A stretch of DNA of 47,861 bases. Origin: an uncultured bacterium. GTDB taxonomy: Bacteria > Bacillota > Clostridia > Lachnospirales > Lachnospiraceae. A model generated the notes under the pieces. It saw only the letters and a program-made list of their open reading frames with translations. It did not search any database and had not been told where the DNA came from. The translations under genes and the position numbers were made by a program. Positions 40,171-47,861 of this stretch are shown here, in pieces (the first letter of the stretch is position 1; the number at the start of each line of letters is the position of its first letter). The DNA lies in assembly GCA_905215625.1 (NCBI GenBank), contig CAJMQQ010000015.1:1-47861 (forward strand). The letters run 5' to 3'.

Positions 40171-42081
40171 ATGCGACAAAAAACGAATAAAATAGTTGGA
40201 ACAGGATTTATCACAGAAGTCGATCGTTATCTTTTCGGTCAGGGAACCCATTATGAAATTTATGAAAAACTGGGTGCGCACCCCAAAACCTATAAAAACC
40301 AGGATGGTATGTACTTTGCCGTATGGGCTCCCCATGCTGCCCAGGTCAGTCTTGTCGGCGATTTTAACGGCTGGAATCCGGATGCAAATCCCATGGCTGT
40401 TCTGGAAGATTCTGGTATCTGGGAAATTTTTATTCCAGGTATGGGCGTGGGACAATTGTATAAATATGCAATCACTACGACATCCGGAAAAATTCTGTTT
40501 AAAGCCGATCCCTATGCGTTCAGTGCAGAATACCGTCCCGGAACCGCATCAGTTACTGCTGACATTGACAATTTTAAATGGAGCGATGAAAAATGGATGA
40601 CCGCCCGTACTTCTACGGTTCCGGAAGAAGCTCCTCTCAGCATTTACGAAGTTCACCTTGGATCCTGGAGAAAGAAAAATCGTCCGGAAAAAGACGGATA
40701 TTATACATATAAAGAAGCCGCTCAGGAATTAGCTGCCTATGTAAAAGAAATGGGGTATACCCATGTGGAATTGATGGGCATTGCCGAGCATCCATTTGAC
40801 GGTTCCTGGGGTTATCAGGTTACCGGCTACTTTGCTCCCACTTCCCGGTATGGACTTCCCAAAGATTTTATGTATTTCGTTAACTATCTGCACAAACAGG
40901 GCATTGGCGTTATTTTAGACTGGGTTCCTGCCCATTTCCCAAAAGATGCTCATGGATTAGCTGATTTTGACGGCCAGCCGCTGTATGAATACGCAGATCC
41001 CAGGAAAGGAGAACACCCTGACTGGGGTACGAAAGTATTTGATTATGGAAAAAATGAAGTCAAGAATTTTCTTATTGCCAATGCAATTTACTGGATCGAA
41101 AAATTCCACGTAGATGGACTCCGGGTAGATGCCGTTGCTTCTATGCTTTATTTGGACTACGGCCGCAAAGACGGAGAATGGGTTCCAAACAAATACGGCG
41201 GCAATCAGAATCTGGAAGCAATTGAATTCTTTAAGCATTTAAACAGCATTCTGTCAGGACGGGGAAATGGCGCTATGGTCATTGCGGAAGAGTCTACTGC
41301 CTGGCCCAATGTAACGCGCAGGCCGGAAGAGGATGGATTAGGTTTTACCTTCAAATGGAACATGGGATGGATGCATGACTTCCTGGAATATATGAAGTTA
41401 GATCCTTATTTCCGTAAATATAATCACAACAAAATGACCTTTGGACTGACCTACTTTACCAGTGAAAACTTTATTCTGGTTCTGTCCCACGACGAAGTTG
41501 TTCATCTCAAGTGCTCTATGATTAATAAAATGCCTGGTCTGTATGAAGATAAGTTTGCCAATTTAAAAGCCGGATATACCTTTATGATGGGACATCCTGG
41601 CAAGAAACTGCTGTTTATGGGCCAGGAATTCGGTCAATGGCACGAATGGGATGAAAAAGTAGCCCTGGATTGGCATCTCTTAGGGGAAGAAAAACACCTT
41701 GAGCTTCAGTCCTATGTAAAAGACCTGCTTCATCTTTACCGAAAATATCCTGCCCTATATCGCCTGGACAATGACTGGGACGGATTCCAATGGATCAACG
41801 CCAATGATGGAGATCGCAGCATTTTCAGTTTTATTCGCCGGGACAAAACTGGCAAAAAAAATCTTTTATTTATTATCAACTTTACTCCCGTATCCCGTCC
41901 AGACTACTGCATTGGTGTTCCGAAAAAGGGAAAATACACATTATTGCTGGACAATGAACATGGCCTGTTCCCCGCCTCTTCGGCTCCCAGCTACAAATCT
42001 TCAGCCGGGGAATGCGATGGTCAGCCTTATTCTTTTTCCTATCCGCTGCCTCCTTACGGAACAGCTGTTTTCCGGTTCTGA
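40171..42081 (+). CDS. glgB: 1,4-alpha-glucan branching enzyme
   Basis: 636 residues from ATG 40171 (TTGGAGGA 10 nt upstream). CBM48 domain at about 26-115 (FAVWAPHAAQVSLVGDFNGW), catalytic GH13 domain from 155, C-terminal beta domain from about 530. Catalytic residues: GLRVDAVASM with nucleophile Asp320, VIAEES with Glu373, and SHDEVVH (439-445). EHPFDGSWGYQVTGYF near 206 is the usual GlgB signature. It makes alpha-1,6 branches in glycogen. It is 21 bp after the GH13 gene and is followed by a terminator, so it ends the operon. Confidence 0.97.
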   Translation: MRQKTNKIVGTGFITEVDRYLFGQGTHYEIYEKLGAHPKTYKNQDGMYFAVWAPHAAQVSLVGDFNGWNPDANPMAVLEDSGIWEIFIPGMGVGQLYKYAITTTSGKILFKADPYAFSAEYRPGTASVTADIDNFKWSDEKWMTARTSTVPEEAPLSIYEVHLGSWRKKNRPEKDGYYTYKEAAQELAAYVKEMGYTHVELMGIAEHPFDGSWGYQVTGYFAPTSRYGLPKDFMYFVNYLHKQGIGVILDWVPAHFPKDAHGLADFDGQPLYEYADPRKGEHPDWGTKVFDYGKNEVKNFLIANAIYWIEKFHVDGLRVDAVASMLYLDYGRKDGEWVPNKYGGNQNLEAIEFFKHLNSILSGRGNGAMVIAEESTAWPNVTRRPEEDGLGFTFKWNMGWMHDFLEYMKLDPYFRKYNHNKMTFGLTYFTSENFILVLSHDEVVHLKCSMINKMPGLYEDKFANLKAGYTFMMGHPGKKLLFMGQEFGQWHEWDEKVALDWHLLGEEKHLELQSYVKDLLHLYRKYPALYRLDNDWDGFQWINANDGDRSIFSFIRRDKTGKKNLLFIINFTPVSRPDYCIGVPKKGKYTLLLDNEHGLFPASSAPSYKSSAGECDGQPYSFSYPLPPYGTAVFRF

Positions 42082-42096
42082 CGCATTCTTTTTTAC

Positions 42097-42134
42097 AGGC
42101 TGCTGCGAAAATTATTTCTGCTGCGCAGCAGCCT
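42097..42134 (+). terminator. Terminator after glgB
   Basis: AGGCTGCTGCG (42097-42107) pairs perfectly with CGCAGCAGCCT (42124-42134), an 11-bp GC-rich stem followed by TTCTTATTCTTTTT. Confidence 0.88.
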
Positions 42135-42235
42135 TTCTTATTCTTTTTCCTTTCCAAATGTAAGGAAAAAGTAATGTACTTTTCTGCTGTCCCCGTTGTA
42201 TAATGAAGTTAGCAATTTTTTAAGGAGGGACAACT

Positions 42236-42931
42236 ATGCCCAGTATTCTAGTTTGTGATGATGACAAACAAATTGTAGATGCGATAGATATTTATCTTAC
42301 TGGTGAAGGATTTGAGGTAATAAAAGCATACGACGGCGCAGAAGCTCTGGAATTATTAGAACAATCCCCTGTTGATCTGATGATCCTGGACGTAATGATG
42401 CCTGGTCTGGATGGAATCCGCACCACCTTGAAAGTGCGGGAAACCAGCAGCATTCCTATCATTATCTTATCTGCCAAGTCAGAAGATGCGGATAAAATTT
42501 TAGGACTTAACATCGGTGCCGACGACTACCTGACCAAACCATTTAATCCATTGGAACTTGTCGCCAGGGTAAAATCCCAGCTTCGCCGCTATACCCAGCT
42601 AGGCAATGTCTCCCAGCAGAATCAGGGACAAGTCTATCGCTGTGGAGGTCTCCAGATTAATGACGACAATAAAGAAGTAACTGTAGACGGAGAACCCATT
42701 AAATTAACTCCTATTGAATATAATATACTTCTTTTACTGGTCAAAAATGCCGGAAAGGTCTTCTCCATTGATGAAATTTATCAGCAAATCTGGAATGAAG
42801 AAGCCATTGGAGCTGATAACACAGTGGCAGTACATATCCGTCATATCCGCGAAAAAATCGAAATCAATCCCAGAGAACCCCGCTATCTGAAAGTTGTCTG
42901 GGGCGTTGGCTACAAAATCGAAAAGCAGTAA
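42236..42931 (+). CDS. OmpR/PhoB-family response regulator (VanR-like)
   Basis: 231 residues. Receiver domain 1-118 with acidic pocket CDDD (7-10), phosphoacceptor Asp52 in ILDVMMPG, Ser79 and Lys101 in TKPF; winged-helix DNA-binding domain at about 130-230 ending HIREKIEINPREPRYLKVVW, GVGYKIEKQ. AAGGAGG precedes the ATG. A TATAAT box at 42199-42204, with a weak -35, should drive it. It is followed by its kinase after 15 bp. The signal is unknown; VanR-like proteins often answer to envelope stress. Confidence 0.93.
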   Translation: MPSILVCDDDKQIVDAIDIYLTGEGFEVIKAYDGAEALELLEQSPVDLMILDVMMPGLDGIRTTLKVRETSSIPIIILSAKSEDADKILGLNIGADDYLTKPFNPLELVARVKSQLRRYTQLGNVSQQNQGQVYRCGGLQINDDNKEVTVDGEPIKLTPIEYNILLLLVKNAGKVFSIDEIYQQIWNEEAIGADNTVAVHIRHIREKIEINPREPRYLKVVWGVGYKIEKQ

Positions 42932-42946
42932 GGACAGGTGTTTGTT

Positions 42947-45241
42947 ATGAAAACAATTTCTACCCACAGCAGACGTATTCTGATTACATTTGTACACTTC
43001 CTGTTTTTCGTACTCACCCTGGCTGGCATCTGTCTGCTCTATATAAACTCAGATTATGGACAGGGAATCAGTTGGATCCGCCGGTCTTCTTATGCCGATA
43101 CCCATGCATTTACTTCTCAATTTGAATATGATGTGAATCAGATATTTGAGTATGCAAAGTACCGGCAGGTATTTGAGACCAATGGCCGTCCGGATATGTC
43201 TAAAGTCATTGTAACTGTCAGCGATGGAAATCCTGACAACGAACGGGATTATACAGTAAATGAAATCATTGACTATGCCAAGACGCATGGATATGCCCTT
43301 AATCAAAATTGGGAAATTGTGGATATTCCTATTTCCGAAGAAGAGATGGAAGAAGAGCCGCTTTTATATGTAACCCAGAAAACCTATGAACCAGACGTAG
43401 AATATTCCGAACCTATGGATGCTTATATGACGCTGTCTGATATATCCTATGAGGTTTTGTCCCACTTAGGCGCTTACTCCTATGTCCGCTATAACCTGAT
43501 AGAAGGAAACAGCAACTTTCATTTTCTTCTATCCTATTGGGAGGATAATTCCAAGCCTCTGCTGTTTTGCAATACAGATATGACTGTTGATGAATTCCGT
43601 CAATGCGACCGGTATGCTGTTTTCTCTACAGACACTCTGACTGGTCAGTCTAATCTGCCAGAAGAGCCTCTCTACATCTCTTCGATGCTGGAGGAATACT
43701 CTCCTTTTATAGAAGGGAACGGGATTTTTCTCGCTGCAGTTGATGCTTCCTACAGCCATAATGATGCTTATGCCATGGGAAACCAGCGGTTTTTACAGAC
43801 GCAAAAAGGGTATTCTGCAGGTTTAGTTTCTCTATTTACCGGCTTTGCAGGCTGCTTAATTACCTTTGTCTACCTGGCTTACTATGCCGGATGGAAAACC
43901 ACTGCACGTTCTGAACGGTATTTTTTCAAATATGATTTCTTTCCCGTAGAAATCAATATTTTCCTGGCTCTTATTGCGATTATCTCAGGACTTTATCTCT
44001 GCAATAACCTGGGGCTTGCTATTTTAGATCTGGTTTTTTCCGATTACGCACTTATTTTCATGGGCCATGTAATCAACGGCGCTGTCATTTATGTTGTCTG
44101 CTTTGTACTGGCATTCAGCATAATCCGGCAGTATAAAGCAAATCTTTTGTGGAAAAATTCTCTTATGAGAAAATTTATCCAGGATATGTTTGATTATTTT
44201 TCAAAGCAGCGTTTTTCTATTTCGCTGATATACTATTATGTAGGATTCCTGGCCATTAATCTGGTATTTGCTTTTACTGTTCTTTCTTTGTTTTACACTC
44301 TGAATGATTTAAGCCACAAACTTCTCCTGCTTCTTCTGGTTGTTCTGTGGATATCAGGGAATCTATGGGTTTTCCAACGTCTTTACAAAAAGGCCCTGCA
44401 GCAGGATAAACTAAACGAAGCGATTTCCAATATCTCTGGAGGCGATACCCGTTACTGTGTCGATTTAACCCAGTTTAGCGGACGGGAACGTTCCATTGCC
44501 GAGCACATCAACAGTATTGGAAGCGGCTTAGATACTGCTATTCAGGAACGTGTAAAAAGCGAGCGCATGAAGACAGACTTAATTACCAACGTCTCCCATG
44601 ACTTAAAAACGCCCCTTACTTCGATTATCAATTATGTGGATTTAATCAAACGGGAAAATATCCAGAATCCTAAAATCCAGGAATATCTGGAAGTCCTGGA
44701 ACAGAAATCCCAGCGTCTGAAAACTTTAACAGAAGACCTGGTTGAGGCATCAAAGGCTAGTTCCGGAAACTTAAAGCTGGAAATGGCAGACATCGATTTT
44801 GTTGAGCTGGTTCAGCAGACAAACGGCGAGTTTGAAGAGAAATTTGCTCTCCGTTCCCTGGAACTTATCAGCAATCTTCCTGAAGAAGCCATTATCATCG
44901 AGGCAGATGGCGGCCAGTTGTGGCGTGTACTGGAAAACCTTTACAACAATACTTTTAAATATGCCATGGAGCACAGCCGCGTCTATGTCGATATGGTTCG
45001 TGAAAAAAACCAGGTGCTGTTTACAATTAAAAACATTTCGGACCACCCTTTAAACATTACCGGAAGCGAGCTGACAGAACGGTTTGTACGGGGAGACGTC
45101 TCCCGGACTACCGAAGGCAGCGGCCTTGGCCTTTCCATTGCCCAAAGCCTTACCAGGCTTCAAAATGGTTCTTTTGATATTATTATCGACGGCGATTTAT
45201 TTAAGGCCTGCCTGCGCTTCCCTGTCAAATCCGTTTTATAA
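42947..45241 (+). CDS. Sensor histidine kinase with large outside domain and five-helix membrane module
   Basis: 764 residues from ATG 42947 (AAGGACAGG upstream). One membrane helix (10-32), an extracytoplasmic domain of about 255 residues (33-288), then about five more helices (290-312, 335-358, 365-393, 425-450, 457-475), a HAMP-like linker (about 478-535) and the kinase: H-box NVSHDLKTPLTSI with His551, N-box NLYNNTFKYA near 662 and G-box GSGLGLSIA near 731. Typical VanS-type kinases have only two helices, so the extra membrane module is notable; it may sense something in the membrane or bind a transporter. Pairs with the preceding regulator. Confidence 0.92.
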   Translation: MKTISTHSRRILITFVHFLFFVLTLAGICLLYINSDYGQGISWIRRSSYADTHAFTSQFEYDVNQIFEYAKYRQVFETNGRPDMSKVIVTVSDGNPDNERDYTVNEIIDYAKTHGYALNQNWEIVDIPISEEEMEEEPLLYVTQKTYEPDVEYSEPMDAYMTLSDISYEVLSHLGAYSYVRYNLIEGNSNFHFLLSYWEDNSKPLLFCNTDMTVDEFRQCDRYAVFSTDTLTGQSNLPEEPLYISSMLEEYSPFIEGNGIFLAAVDASYSHNDAYAMGNQRFLQTQKGYSAGLVSLFTGFAGCLITFVYLAYYAGWKTTARSERYFFKYDFFPVEINIFLALIAIISGLYLCNNLGLAILDLVFSDYALIFMGHVINGAVIYVVCFVLAFSIIRQYKANLLWKNSLMRKFIQDMFDYFSKQRFSISLIYYYVGFLAINLVFAFTVLSLFYTLNDLSHKLLLLLLVVLWISGNLWVFQRLYKKALQQDKLNEAISNISGGDTRYCVDLTQFSGRERSIAEHINSIGSGLDTAIQERVKSERMKTDLITNVSHDLKTPLTSIINYVDLIKRENIQNPKIQEYLEVLEQKSQRLKTLTEDLVEASKASSGNLKLEMADIDFVELVQQTNGEFEEKFALRSLELISNLPEEAIIIEADGGQLWRVLENLYNNTFKYAMEHSRVYVDMVREKNQVLFTIKNISDHPLNITGSELTERFVRGDVSRTTEGSGLGLSIAQSLTRLQNGSFDIIIDGDLFKACLRFPVKSVL

Positions 45242-45243
45242 TT

Positions 45244-45292
45244 AAGAAAAGGATTCTCTTCTCTGCATTTGCAGGAAAAGAACCCTTTTCTT
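45244..45292. terminator. Bidirectional terminator (kinase / NlpC-P60 genes)
   Basis: AAGAAAAGG (45244-45252) pairs with CCTTTTCTT (45284-45292); the inside holds CTCTGCA/TGCAG and TTCT/AGAA pairs. T-run to the right on the plus strand. It lies between converging genes. Confidence 0.82.
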
Positions 45293-45321
45293 TTTCATTT
45301 CCTATTTAATTTTTTATTGCC

Positions 45322-47004
45322 CTATCCGAAAATTCTCCATGCACAAATAAAGTTGTTTGCCCACCAGGAACTTAAACTTCTGTGTACTACGCGGCCATTA
45401 CTAGAAGATGCGTCGATAACGGTTCCACCTCCAGCTGCAATTCCTACGTGCCCATTTACTACTACAATATCTCCCGCCTGAATGTCTGAGAAATTGTTAA
45501 TTCTGGTATATCGTCCTACATTTCTCCAACCAGAGGACGTCAGATAACTCTGCTTTACACCTACCTGGTTCAGACACCAGTATACAAAACCAGAACAGTC
45601 GAATGCATTCGGGCCTTTTGCTCCCCATACATATGGACAGCCAACTTTCGACTGAGCTGCTGCAATTAAACTGGAGACACCGCCGCTGTTGTGAATGGTA
45701 CCTCCGCCGCTGCTTCCGCTGGAAGGCTTTCCAGAAGAGCCGCTTCCAGAGGATCCGGAACTGGAAGGGGTTTTATTTCCGCCGGAAGAACTTCCACTAG
45801 AACCGCTTCCGGAAGAGGAAGAACTGCTGTTAGCCGGAGCTTTCTTTACATTATCTCCTGTCAGCTTTGCCAGCGTCTGTGCTCCTACTGTACCATCCGG
45901 AGACAGATTATTTCGTTCCTGGAAGTTCTTTACTGCCTTTTCCGTAATCTCACCATAGTATCCGGTAGCATTCCCGGCGTTCAGATAGCCATACTTACTT
46001 AACAGAGTCTGAACTTTCTTAACCATATCGCTTTCATCGCCCAGACGCAGACCATTGGGTATCGCCTCAGAACTATTTAATACTGCTCTGGTAGAAGGTC
46101 CCAAATAGCCGTCTACAATCAGGTCGTTACGGGACTGGAACTGTTTAATCGCATCTGCCGTATCCTGACCAAAAGCCCCATCTGGTACTGTCATTAAATA
46201 ACCCAGAGTTTTCAGCCTTTCCTGTGCAGCCAGTACCACTTCGCTTTTTTCTCCATAGGCAAGAAAATTAGCCTTAATCTCATCGCTATATAACAAATTC
46301 ATGGTTTTCTGGCCCACTTTTCCGTCTGCCTCCAAACCATTTACCTCTTGAAGTTTCAAAACTGCAGCCTCTGTAGAATCTCCAAAATTGCCGGTTACTA
46401 AATCTGATGTCGCCAAATATCCCAATTCATACAGACGGCTCTGAAGCTGGGAAATGTCGTCACCTTCATCCCCCTTCTGGGCAGCATAGTATTTCGCATT
46501 TGGATCCATAATGGCATCGTATGTAGCGCTCCCTACGATACCGTCCATTGCCAGTTTATTCTGTCTCTGGAAAATCTTAACTGCACGCTCTGTCTGCGTT
46601 CCATAGTAATCGGTCGGTTCATCGCTGTCCATAAAGCCCAATTCCATCAACCGGCTCTGCAGGTTGACCACTGCTGAATGCCTGTCCCCTACCCGGATAT
46701 ATTCCGGCATCGGTTCTACTTCTGGGACCGTAATTGCGATATTCGGAAGGAGCTGTCCGCCCGGTTCCAGCGGGGGAATCGATTCCGGCGCTGTAGTAAT
46801 TTCTACGGTTTCCATCTCTGCCGCAGACACTCCCTCTTCTATGCTGCTGCTTTCTGTCTGGATCGTTCTGGTTGCCGCTTCTTCACTGCAAGCCGTGCTA
46901 AACAGTCCAGCAGATGTAATTGCCGCAGTTAAAGCTGCATACGTATAAAATCTTTTCCAGCTTCTTTTTCCGCGCTGTTCCACTCTCTTTTTTTTCGTTC
47001 TCAT
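45322..47004 (-). CDS. Secreted peptidoglycan hydrolase: four PG-binding repeats + NlpC/P60
   Basis: 560 residues from ATG 47004 (AAGGGA upstream; a TTG one codon earlier is possible). Basic N-terminus plus hydrophobic segment (about 20-38), a signal or anchor; Cys39 in FSTACSEE could be a poor lipobox. Four PG_binding_1 repeats of about 70 residues span roughly 90-375 (each with LQSRLxELGY, a YYG/FG turn and DGxxGxxT). A Ser/Gly-rich linker (about 380-440) leads to an NlpC/P60 domain with catalytic Cys in FDCSGFVYWC and His in VNGHVGIA. It should cleave peptide stems in the wall. Monocistronic. Confidence 0.93.
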   Translation of the reverse strand: MRTKKKRVEQRGKRSWKRFYTYAALTAAITSAGLFSTACSEEAATRTIQTESSSIEEGVSAAEMETVEITTAPESIPPLEPGGQLLPNIAITVPEVEPMPEYIRVGDRHSAVVNLQSRLMELGFMDSDEPTDYYGTQTERAVKIFQRQNKLAMDGIVGSATYDAIMDPNAKYYAAQKGDEGDDISQLQSRLYELGYLATSDLVTGNFGDSTEAAVLKLQEVNGLEADGKVGQKTMNLLYSDEIKANFLAYGEKSEVVLAAQERLKTLGYLMTVPDGAFGQDTADAIKQFQSRNDLIVDGYLGPSTRAVLNSSEAIPNGLRLGDESDMVKKVQTLLSKYGYLNAGNATGYYGEITEKAVKNFQERNNLSPDGTVGAQTLAKLTGDNVKKAPANSSSSSSGSGSSGSSSGGNKTPSSSGSSGSGSSGKPSSGSSGGGTIHNSGGVSSLIAAAQSKVGCPYVWGAKGPNAFDCSGFVYWCLNQVGVKQSYLTSSGWRNVGRYTRINNFSDIQAGDIVVVNGHVGIAAGGGTVIDASSSNGRVVHRSLSSWWANNFICAWRIFG

Positions 47005-47170
47005 CAAAAAAATCCCTTCTATAAACTCAAATATATTCGTGAATACCTGGTGTCACTTTTCCATGATTTTTGTCAGATCAGAACTATTTTATCATATTTT
47101 GAGCGGAAAGATAACCTATATTTTATACAAATTCTTTAAAATATCCTTAAAAATATTCTGAATAGCAAAA

Positions 47171-47212
47171 AGGACGGATACAAATTCTTCTTTACGAATT
47201 TGTATCCGTCCT
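47171..47212 (-). terminator. Strong terminator of the right-edge small unit
   Basis: AGGACGGATACAAATTC (47171-47187) and GAATTTGTATCCGTCCT (47196-47212) form a perfect 17-bp stem with an 8-nt loop. On the minus strand it is followed by TTTTTGC, so it ends leftward transcripts coming from the 54-codon ORF. On the plus strand there is only an AAAACAT tail. Confidence 0.88.
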
Positions 47213-47227
47213 AAAACATATTATCCA

Positions 47228-47241
47228 TTGGACTATACCTC
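47228..47241. repeat. 14-bp direct repeat, copy A
   Basis: TTGGACTATACCTC. Together with copy B at 47535-47548 (one mismatch) it flanks the 54-codon ORF. On the minus strand each reads GAGGTAxAGTCCAA and starts with a ribosome-binding-site-like GAGG. Confidence 0.6.
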
Positions 47242-47253
47242 TGTTTCTTTTAT

Positions 47254-47418
47254 CTATATGAATTTTTCTGCGAAACTTTCATTCGCCTGGATAAAACCCC
47301 CGATTATCATATTTTTATTTGCTTTATTATCATCTGATTCAAGTCTATCGTATAACTTTATTGATTTGAATATTATGTCGTATGCTTTTCCAAGTATCTC
47401 ATAATACTTTCTCGTCAT
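47254..47418 (-). CDS. Small AT-rich ORF of unknown function (54 aa)
   Basis: 54 codons, beginning MTRKYYEILGKAYDI and ending with SFAEKFI; charged, helical, not membrane-spanning, no family recognised. An AGGA lies 9 nt before the ATG. The ATG overlaps by ATGA the stop of a 12-codon frame (47415-47453, MDNVQRVQDFVI) that lacks a ribosome binding site of its own. The ORF lies within a complete transcription unit: consensus promoter at 47593-47621 and a 17-bp terminator at 47171-47212. GC content is clearly lower than in the rest of the window. Coding status is supported by this context, not by homology. Confidence 0.5.
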   Translation of the reverse strand: MTRKYYEILGKAYDIIFKSIKLYDRLESDDNKANKNMIIGGFIQANESFAEKFI

Positions 47419-47534
47419 ATTACAAAATCCTGTACTCTCTGCACGTTGTCCATCTTATTTTAATCGTTTGTTATATGTATATCTTTGAATCTTATCTATA
47501 ATAAAGATTCCTTGGGGATTTGCTAACTAGTACT

Positions 47535-47548
47535 TTGGACTGTACCTC
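47535..47548. repeat. 14-bp direct repeat, copy B, with orphan Shine-Dalgarno
   Basis: TTGGACTGTACCTC. On the minus strand the overlapping AAAGGAGG (plus-strand 47545-47552) is a perfect ribosome binding site, but no ATG, GTG or TTG follows within reach. A GAATCTT/AAGATTC hairpin (about 47488-47511) comes next in the leader. Confidence 0.55.
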
Positions 47549-47592
47549 CTTTACTTAGATTTTTTATTTCTTTAGTTCTTTTTGATGATTTT

Positions 47593-47621
47593 ATTATACA
47601 TAATCCGCCTAGTTTTGTCAA
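47593..47621 (-). promoter_or_regulatory. Consensus sigma-A promoter of the right-edge small unit
   Basis: On the minus strand a perfect TTGACA (47616-47621), 17-bp spacer and perfect TATAAT (47593-47598), with A/T-rich DNA upstream like an UP element. It is the strongest-looking promoter of the window. Transcript from about 47586 to the terminator would be about 415 nt. Confidence 0.85.
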
Positions 47622-47861
47622 TACTATTTTTAATTTTTTTATCATAATTTTGATATCAATTAAATTGTGTAGTATTTTTCTGAAAATATATATTTTTTAT
47701 TCTATTTTACAGCTATTACTTTTTTAATTCCGCTTTTTCTGTTTTGCAACTTTTAAAAAGTAAACAGCATCTATAATATATAAAACTAAAGATTTCTATA
47801 TCAGATAGTCCAGCGGTGTGATGTCAAGAGATAAAGCATAAAAAAGTCATATATTTTTGTA
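47622..47861. other. AT-rich right edge without a recognised gene
   Basis: About 240 bp of very AT-rich DNA. No ORF with a ribosome binding site is seen on either strand. On the minus strand a 16-codon stretch ending TPLDYLI before a stop at about 47797 might be the end of something lying beyond the window or a worn remnant, but a TGA blocks its frame near 47850. Confidence 0.4.

Noticed and set aside
45322..47004. Definite lipoprotein
   Set aside because: Cys39 is preceded by FSTA, not a canonical L-[AS]-[GA] lipobox, so a plain signal peptide or membrane anchor is as likely.
47797..47861. C-terminal remnant of a transposase or integrase at the right edge (minus strand, ending TPLDYLI)
   Set aside because: Only 16 codons are open before a TGA; too short to assign, and no terminal repeats are visible.

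Overview
The window looks like chromosomal DNA from an anaerobic, spore-forming member of the Firmicutes, most likely Lachnospiraceae (Blautia-like). The reasons are SpoVG and YyaC, the two-subunit GlgC/GlgD ADP-glucose pyrophosphorylase, a single-membrane Tad pilus locus with a DUF5702-type protein and an FHA/DUF6382 protein, AGGAGG-type ribosome binding sites and clear sigma-A promoters. The genus is inference. No tRNA, rRNA, prophage, intact insertion sequence or CRISPR array was seen.

Layout. 0.1-7.4 kb (minus strand): glgC-glgD-spoVG ending at a strong terminator, then yyaC, a LysM protein with a possible degenerate MPN/JAMM-like domain, a DUF5711 protein and ROK glucokinase. 7.7-12.2 kb (plus): asnS and an SbcD/YhaO-like nuclease coupled to a YhaN-like ATPase. 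12.2-20 kb: ridA divergent from a DauR/YheO-like regulator, several unknown small or membrane proteins, pgi, mtnN, a cation:proton antiporter and a TSCPD protein. 19.9-23.9 kb: an SGNH esterase/transferase and MBOAT acyltransferase pair, then a cysteine-rich VWA protein. 23.9-27.7 kb: a large c-di-GMP signalling protein (PAS-GGDEF-EAL-PAS-PAS-GGDEF) cut into two open reading frames by one in-frame TGA. 27.7-37.8 kb: an 11-gene Tad (type IVb/Flp) pilus operon. 38.1-42.1 kb (plus): an ArsR-type regulator, a DUF2508 protein, a GH13 hydrolase and glgB in one apparent operon. 42.2-45.2 kb: a two-component system with an unusually membrane-rich sensor kinase. 45.3-47.0 kb: a secreted cell-wall hydrolase with four PG-binding repeats and NlpC/P60. 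The last 0.85 kb is very AT-rich and lacks a large gene, but carries a complete small transcription unit (consensus promoter, 54-codon ORF, 17-bp-stem terminator).

How the genes fit together. Glucokinase, Pgi, GlgC, GlgD, GlgB and the GH13 enzyme form much of a glucose-phosphate/glycogen network split over two loci; no glycogen synthase or phosphorylase is in the window. The c-di-GMP protein lies directly downstream of the Tad operon on the same strand, which suggests but does not prove that the messenger controls pilus or surface behaviour. The Tad operon and the glycogen operon diverge from one 45-bp inter-promoter region containing a perfect 12-bp palindrome, so the ArsR-like protein may control one or both. 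The most unusual items are the TGA-split c-di-GMP protein, the Tad components with extra domains (an Ig-like domain on a TadC-type protein, two zinc-binding-like modules on a TadE-like pseudopilin) and the orphan small-ORF unit at the right edge.
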